From Iris pallida (Eukaryota > Streptophyta > Magnoliopsida > Asparagales > Iridaceae), in NCBI GenBank assembly GCA_029216955.1, contig JANAVB010006998.1, positions 3,407,692-3,471,691 on the forward strand: a stretch of DNA of 64,000 nucleotides. Direction: 5' to 3'. This document shows positions 59,652-64,000 of the stretch, one piece after another. Positions within the stretch are counted from its first letter, which is position 1. Each line of letters starts with the position of its first letter. The notes beneath the pieces were generated by a model, which made no database searches, was not told the origin of the DNA, and saw only the letters and a list, made by a program, of their open reading frames with translations. A program made the position numbers and the translations under genes.

Positions 59652-60109
59652 TTATATATATCTCGCCTCATTTTGACTAATCATTTGAGCCCTTCAGTAA
59701 ATTCTATTAAGTATAGTTTCTACAAGTTAAAGGACTTCTATGAAATAGTTTCTCACAATGTCGGACCAGCTCAACAAACATCTTCTACTACCTATATTAA
59801 GAAAGATATACGAAAGCCTGTTCTGAGGAAGAGAACATACTAAAATGATGTGTCAACTACGGTCATCATATGCTGCAGCTGTTGAACAAAATTGAGAGAG
59901 AAACCCATTTGAGAAAGGAGAACATGTTACAAAGGTTTCAGACATTGTAGTATAGTTGATTTTTTGCACAACTCATCTAGCAATCCCTGTTCACCATCTT
60001 TATCTTTTTGGTGTCTGGGAGACATAAAATTTTGATTCGGTGGTGGTTGAGAGAACTGATCTTTTTATTTAGCACTTGTGTAATACTTATATTTCTTGAA
60101 TTTCGCACA

Positions 60110-60480
60110 GAACAAGAAAAATTGAGAAGGAAAAAGACTTCTATTTTGTAAAGTTACGAGATATAGAGATCTTGTGCCAAAGCCCCGAGATAGAGCAGTT
60201 ACCTATTGTTGGTGAAATCCAGAAGATATTATATGCTACAGAGGACGACCCATCTGTGGTTGCAGAAGCACAAGCAATGCTGGCACAGCAAAACCAACAG
60301 CTTCCTCTGAGTCCAATTCCTAAGAAACTGGAAGAGCAACCAAAGCAGGATACCCAGAAAAGGAAGAACATTTCGACTCTAGAGGTGGACATGGCTGCCC
60401 ATACTATATTGTCCCCGAGGCAAAGGCTTTCTGATGTTTCTGACGTTCACTATTGTGGGTCACCGTTAACCAACTGCTGA
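60110..60480 (+). pseudogene. Captured 3' part of an EB1-like microtubule end-binding protein gene
   Basis: EB1 proteins track growing microtubule plus ends; their C-terminal EB homology domain forms a dimeric coiled coil and four-helix bundle. The open frame here reads IEKEKDFYFVKLRDIEILCQ, then SPEIEQLPIVGEIQKILYA, TEDDPSVVAEAQAML, a Gln/Pro-rich linker and a basic tail (KKLEEQPKQDTQKRKN), ending in a stop. The FYF.KLRDIE motif with DDP is characteristic of plant EB1. The N-terminal calponin-homology domain that binds microtubules is absent. It lies on the plus strand in the intron of the tnpA-like gene. A copy of a host gene picked up by a CACTA element is the simplest reading. Confidence 0.75.
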
Positions 60481-60629
60481 AGATTTCTTATAGGTATATG
60501 GTGCCACCGAGCAATAGCTAAGACGGGAATCTGATTACAGGACTATGTTATCTGAAACTACCTTGTTTCAAGTGTCAATGTTTGTAGTGTCACTCTTCCT
60601 AGGCTATTGGAAGCTTGAAATGAGTATCT

Positions 60630-60790
60630 CGTATAAGTGTGTTCTGATGGACCTATTTAACAGATCAGTATCCCGTATAAGTGTGTTCTGATGGACCTGT
60701 TTAACAGATCAGTATCCCGTATCAAAATATAGACATTTTTATTGTTGTCATCTATGTAACAGATCAGTATCCCGTATAAGTGTGTTCTGA
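60630..60790 (+). repeat. Short direct repeats (~45 bp) in the CACTA interior
   Basis: Up to four copies of CAGATCAGTATCCCGTATAA followed by GTGTGTTCTGATGGACC, some incomplete. A further partial copy is at about 63188 (AACAGATCAGTATCC). Confidence 0.8.
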
Positions 60791-60876
60791 TAGACCTTTT
60801 TATATTTAGTTGAAGTGCTGATGTAGCAAAATTTTGCTTGTTCCGCTTTTATAATTTGTATCGACAAGTTATGTGC

Positions 60877-60880
<4 letters not shown>

Positions 60881-60934
<54 letters not shown>
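60881..60934. repeat. (TA)n microsatellite
   Basis: About 54 bp of TA dinucleotides in the long intron of the tnpA-like gene, just before the exon ending at 60997. Confidence 0.95.
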
Positions 60935-60938
<4 letters not shown>

Positions 60939-62154
60939 CAAGAAATTGAAAAGTATAAAATTTCAAATCAACAATTAGTTAAAAGTGGAAAATTACCTGG
61001 TATTTGTCACTCATGAAATGGTCACATAACCACTCCCACTCTGATAGATCTCTCTCTCTCTCTCTTAGAAGCTCTAAAGGCGTATTTTCCCGAGCTTCCT
61101 CATCCGACTCACAGCTCTTATAAAACTTTGCGAGTTTGTGCTTATAATCGTTATACATATTTCTCATATTATCGCAAATATACTCGTACCATCTTGGGTC
61201 CTTCGTATCTATTTCAAAATTTGTCTAAATCATAACAGAATTTGCAAGTTAGTAGTCATTATATAATAATTGAGTTAAAAAATGAATAATATTCTATACT
61301 CACTATGACTCCATCTATAAGTTTTTATCTAGTATCTTCATCAATGTCGTCCCAGTGTGCCTGAGTCAACAGAGCATTGTTCCGAACTTGGTAACCGCAC
61401 TCATGAGATAGTAAGCTGGATATGTTTCAAACTTGACCCACAAGCACCCCCAAATCATCATCAAGCTAAATTTCAATCCTCTTACCGGAGGTCAGCATGA
61501 TGTTGGAAGTCTTAATTGCTCTAGAAAATCCTCTTGTTTTCTTAGGAGCCGAGTTTCTTTCATCCGATGCTAATATGACAAGCCAAATACAATAAACATC
61601 ATTAGAGAGCACAGTTTCTTAAGAGAAGAGTTTATAGTCATTTTCGCTAATTGGATAAATTATTTACCATGGAAGTTAGTAGAACGTATTGAATCTTCCG
61701 TTGGATTATGAGAGGTATCATCACAATGACTAAACCTTTGCAATGATTCAGAAGAATTGGGACCCAAAGATGGAGTAGGTGCTACTCTTGTAGTCATATT
61801 CAAGTTTGACGAAGACCTACAAGGGTTTGAACCAATTCCACCACCAGAAGAATTGATATTTACCCAAAGTTGATGTTGTTAACCTTGTAGTCATACCCAG
61901 CGTCTTTGAGGGGATAGTAGGTGGTAAAATTCTTCCACCACCTGAGAAAAAATAGATTTGATCATCATTTGTATGTACGTACAAACTGAAAAATTGATAT
62001 AATATTTTACGTGTACATAAAGATCTTAAAAGTAGCTAGGAAGACTAAAGTAAATTTAACCTTGTAGTCATACCAAGTTCTACGAGACGATCCGTACACG
62101 ATAAATTGACCTAGACATATACAAGTACATGAGGCTGCACTCTGTACACGATAA

Positions 62155-62331
62155 ATGGACGATATACAACTACTGCACCAACAGGAAGAGGTTCCCTTCT
62201 ATGCCGAAAGAGTGCAAGAGGAACAGAGACGTGGGTGGGGCGTAACCAGAAGCCTTGACATCAGGTTTTCGGGTTCTACAGATATATCGTTGTTGCTATT
62301 TATTTCATTCTCCAGTTCTAATGAGCTCTGA
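62155..62331 (+). other. 58-codon ORF, possibly from a captured exon
   Basis: An ATG just after a stop opens a frame reading [20 protein letters not shown], then [20 protein letters not shown] and a hydrophobic tail. The first 40 residues have the balanced composition of a real protein; the tail looks like read-through into non-coding DNA. I do not recognise it. It lies opposite to the tnpA-like gene and upstream of its 61942 exon. Confidence 0.25.
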
Positions 62332-62710
62332 TACTCCAGTTCTAATGAGCTTTGATATTTATTACTTGTGAGCATGCTTCATTAAGGAATGATTAATGAA
62401 ACCTCATGTTTATGTTGTGAGCATGCTCTCTTTTGGAATAAAAAGTTGACTACTGATATGACTTACAAGAGGCTTTTGTTTGCTTTGTTGTTTAAATACT
62501 ACTGCAGTATCAGAGAATTTGCTGATACTAGGTAGGCCACACAATTCAGTTTAGATTGGCAAAAAAAAAAATCATCTGTGTACATTTAACAGTTCATATC
62601 ATTGGTAGTTATATGAATGTTACTATGACAGTAGAGACACGAGCGAAATAGTGCAGAGGAATATCATATTCTGAGCATTATTCTTTTTAAATGCTAACTA
62701 AATTATAAAG

Positions 62711-62805
62711 TTGGAGATGCGAAAGCTAGAATGCTCGAGCACATTATCCAGCACCTAAAGCGTCGTGATGCGTGTTACTGTTCGGTAGCAGGGATTTTCG
62801 GAAAG
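62711..62805 (+). other. Exon-like segment, unidentified
   Basis: Bounded by AAAG on the left and AAAG/GTTCTT (splice donor) on the right, it is open in one frame: GDAKARMLEHIIQHLKRRDA then CYCSVAGIFGK. The composition is that of a helical protein segment. It does not resemble EB1 or CACTA proteins, and I cannot name it. It is perhaps a third captured host fragment. Confidence 0.3.
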
Positions 62806-63818
62806 GTTCTTCTCTTTTGTTTTGTTTTCATGTATGGCTTATATTGAACAAATACTTATTTACTGTTTAACCTAGTTGGTAAATGAGGAAGGATAGACAA
62901 ATACTTGACTAAGGACCTCTGCCCCTCAAAATCTGATTGCATTTTCTTTTGTTTTCCCCCTCAATGAAATTGAAACCTTTCTCCACTTCCATCTAGTGGC
63001 TCCAGGATTCTAGTTCTCTCTCAATAGGTTACAGACATTGGTGACACCAAATAGTTGACTTATGATTGATGATTCGACAATGATAGCTTTTGATGCCTAA
63101 CAAAGTTAGAAATCTGGATATTTATATCCGCATCTTTTATGGTGGTTTACTTGTACAAAATAAAGAAAGATGAATGTCATCTATGTAACAGATCAGTATC
63201 CTGTAAAATTTATGAATACCTGTAAAATTTATGAATACCTGTAAAATTTACTCCAGTTCTAATCAAACAAAAGATGAAGAAAGCTAAAAACATCTGTACA
63301 AAGATAAATATTATGAATACCTGTAAAATTTCTTCCATAGAAACCACTTAACAGTTCATATCATTGGTATTTATATGAATGTTACTATGACAGTAGAGGC
63401 TTTGAAGTCCAAGTGTACATTTAAGGACACGAGCCTAGGCACCAAAGCAGGATCAGCGTCCACGTGTAGCTCAAGTAAAAACTGGGTTGTACAACAGCAG
63501 GTATTTAATATGGAACATTATGCAAAGGAAAAAATAGATGCAGTTGCACAACAAAAAGGAAACTACATGTCAAACCACTTTTCATACCCAACGATGTTGG
63601 CCGCTTCTTATAAGGAGGCACCACTCGATCCACCACAGTTTTTTCAACACTTGATGCAGAGCCATTTACAACATCTTTCCGAGTAAGTTGACTCCTCTTA
63701 CCACCGCGTTGTACAGATTGAACCATGATCTGTGTGTATAACAAAATACAAATAAAATAATTTTAATAATCATGAAATACAAAATTATAGCATACCAATA
63801 TAGTTATAGAAAAACTTA

Positions 63819-64000
63819 CTAATCTAAATCACTATCTTCATTATTAATGTGTGCGGTAATTTCGTCACTACCATCTGAGGATATTTCATCCTCTACATCA
63901 TCATGTACATCATTATCCTCATTATGAATTGCCAAATCAATAATTATTGCATCAATAGCTATAGGAGGAACATCATTTCTGTGCAATGTAAGGAAACTCG
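63819..64000 (-). CDS. Probable C-terminal tail of a tnpD-like CACTA transposase, cut by the window edge
   Basis: An open frame enters from beyond 64000 and ends at 63821-63819. It reads SFLTLHRNDVPPIAIDAIII, then a very acidic tail (NEDNDVHDDVEDEISSDGSD). Acidic tails after an HRNDV-like motif are, to my memory, common at the end of tnp2/TNPD-type ORFs. The position directly upstream (92 bp) of the tnpA-like start on the same strand fits CACTA gene order. The catalytic part is outside the window. Confidence 0.4.
   Translation of the reverse strand, partial: SFLTLHRNDVPPIAIDAIIIDLAIHNEDNDVHDDVEDEISSDGSDEITAHINNEDSDLD

Larger units (their letters stand above)
57294..63726 (-). pseudogene. tnpA-like gene of the CACTA element (Transposase_24/Ptta-En-Spm family), multi-exon, decayed upstream
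   Basis: In CACTA elements this second protein binds the subterminal repeats and assists the TNPD transposase. The possible start is at 63726 (MVQSVQRGGKRSQL). Exons with splice sites are about 61942-61668, 61569-61304, 61224-60997, 58112-58014, 57927-57832 and 57737-57294. The last four join in phase: PRWYEYICDNMRNMYNDYKH, then WEWLCDHFMSDKYQ, KRSEVNSINRSKKPWNHCGG, GGSQFSDIDTWGTTH, and a final exon with RGCGRTIRGAGKRR, a Ser run and a coiled coil (LNKEVRELQAQLQIQKKARM). In-frame stops (61.3-61.5 kb) and a frameshift in the 61.67-61.94 kb exon break it. The intron 58113-60996 is long and holds foreign sequence. Confidence 0.75.
56207..64000 (-). mobile_element. CACTA (En/Spm) DNA transposon, one end; continues past the window
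   Basis: The G4 gag fragment stops at CACTACTAGAATAAGGGC, the terminal motif of plant CACTA elements (usually CACTACAAGAAAA), preceded by GCC as the possible 3-bp target duplication. About 1 kb of subterminal repeats follows, then a spliced tnpA-like gene on the minus strand and the probable tail of a tnpD-like gene. Gene order and strand make 56207 the 3' end of the element. The other terminus lies beyond 64000. Foreign exon fragments within it are described separately. Confidence 0.8.

Noticed and set aside
60141..60392. 83-codon Cys/Ser-rich minus-strand ORF
   Set aside because: Shadow of the EB1-like frame on the opposite strand.
63375..63686. 103-codon plus-strand ORF
   Set aside because: It overlaps the presumed first exon of the tnpA-like gene on the other strand; no recognised domain, though its first third may be a captured exon.

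Overview
This window is intergenic plant DNA, almost certainly from an angiosperm. It consists nearly entirely of nested transposable elements, and I see no ordinary single-copy host gene. The evidence for a plant is: Ty3/Gypsy chromoviruses of the Tekay/Del type (integrase with C-terminal chromodomain, long LTRs), Ty1/Copia elements, a CACTA (En/Spm) transposon with a plant-type second gene (Transposase_24/Ptta family), and a captured fragment of an EB1-like microtubule end-binding protein. Species cannot be read from the sequence.

Layout. 1-4753: two facing, non-coding 3' ends of one LTR-retrotransposon family forming a ~1 kb inverted repeat; the right-hand copy ends in a complete LTR (3420-4753) inserted in a Gypsy gag. 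4754-7706 and 20775 to about 21.9 kb: remains of that older Gypsy element (G2: gag, primer site, long LTR), split by a complete Tekay-type Gypsy element (E2, 7707-20769, minus strand, TSD TTGAT). E2 carries a 2.28 kb solo LTR inside its right LTR (17544-19823, TSD CGCAC). 21.9-23.5 kb: unassigned AT-rich DNA. 23478-29938: Copia element C1 (plus strand, broken pol, truncated 3' LTR). 29939-35284 and 54453-55427: decayed Tekay Gypsy element G3 (minus strand), split by Copia element C2 (35285-54447, minus strand, TSD GACCC). The right LTR of C2 was hit twice: by H (41741-50940, TSD GGACT; ~4 kb LTRs around a 1.1 kb non-coding interior) and by I (51519-54226, TSD ACGAC; 500 bp LTRs around one intact Gag ORF and nothing else). 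55421-56206: an opposite-strand Gypsy gag fragment. 56207-64000: one end of a CACTA transposon with subterminal repeats, a decayed but spliceable tnpA-like gene, the probable tail of a tnpD-like gene, and captured host exons.

Functionally, E2, C1, C2 and G3 encoded their own Gag, protease, reverse transcriptase, RNase H and integrase, but all are now broken. H and I are non-autonomous and would need proteins from relatives elsewhere. Four Gypsy-type elements (G2, E2, H, I) share, 8-9 nt inside the 5' LTR, a motif that matches the 3' end of plant tRNA-Ile rather than the usual initiator tRNA-Met. The best leads are this shared primer site, the Gag-only element I, the long-LTR element H, and the CACTA element with an EB1 fragment. 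All similarities are read by eye; no database search was run.
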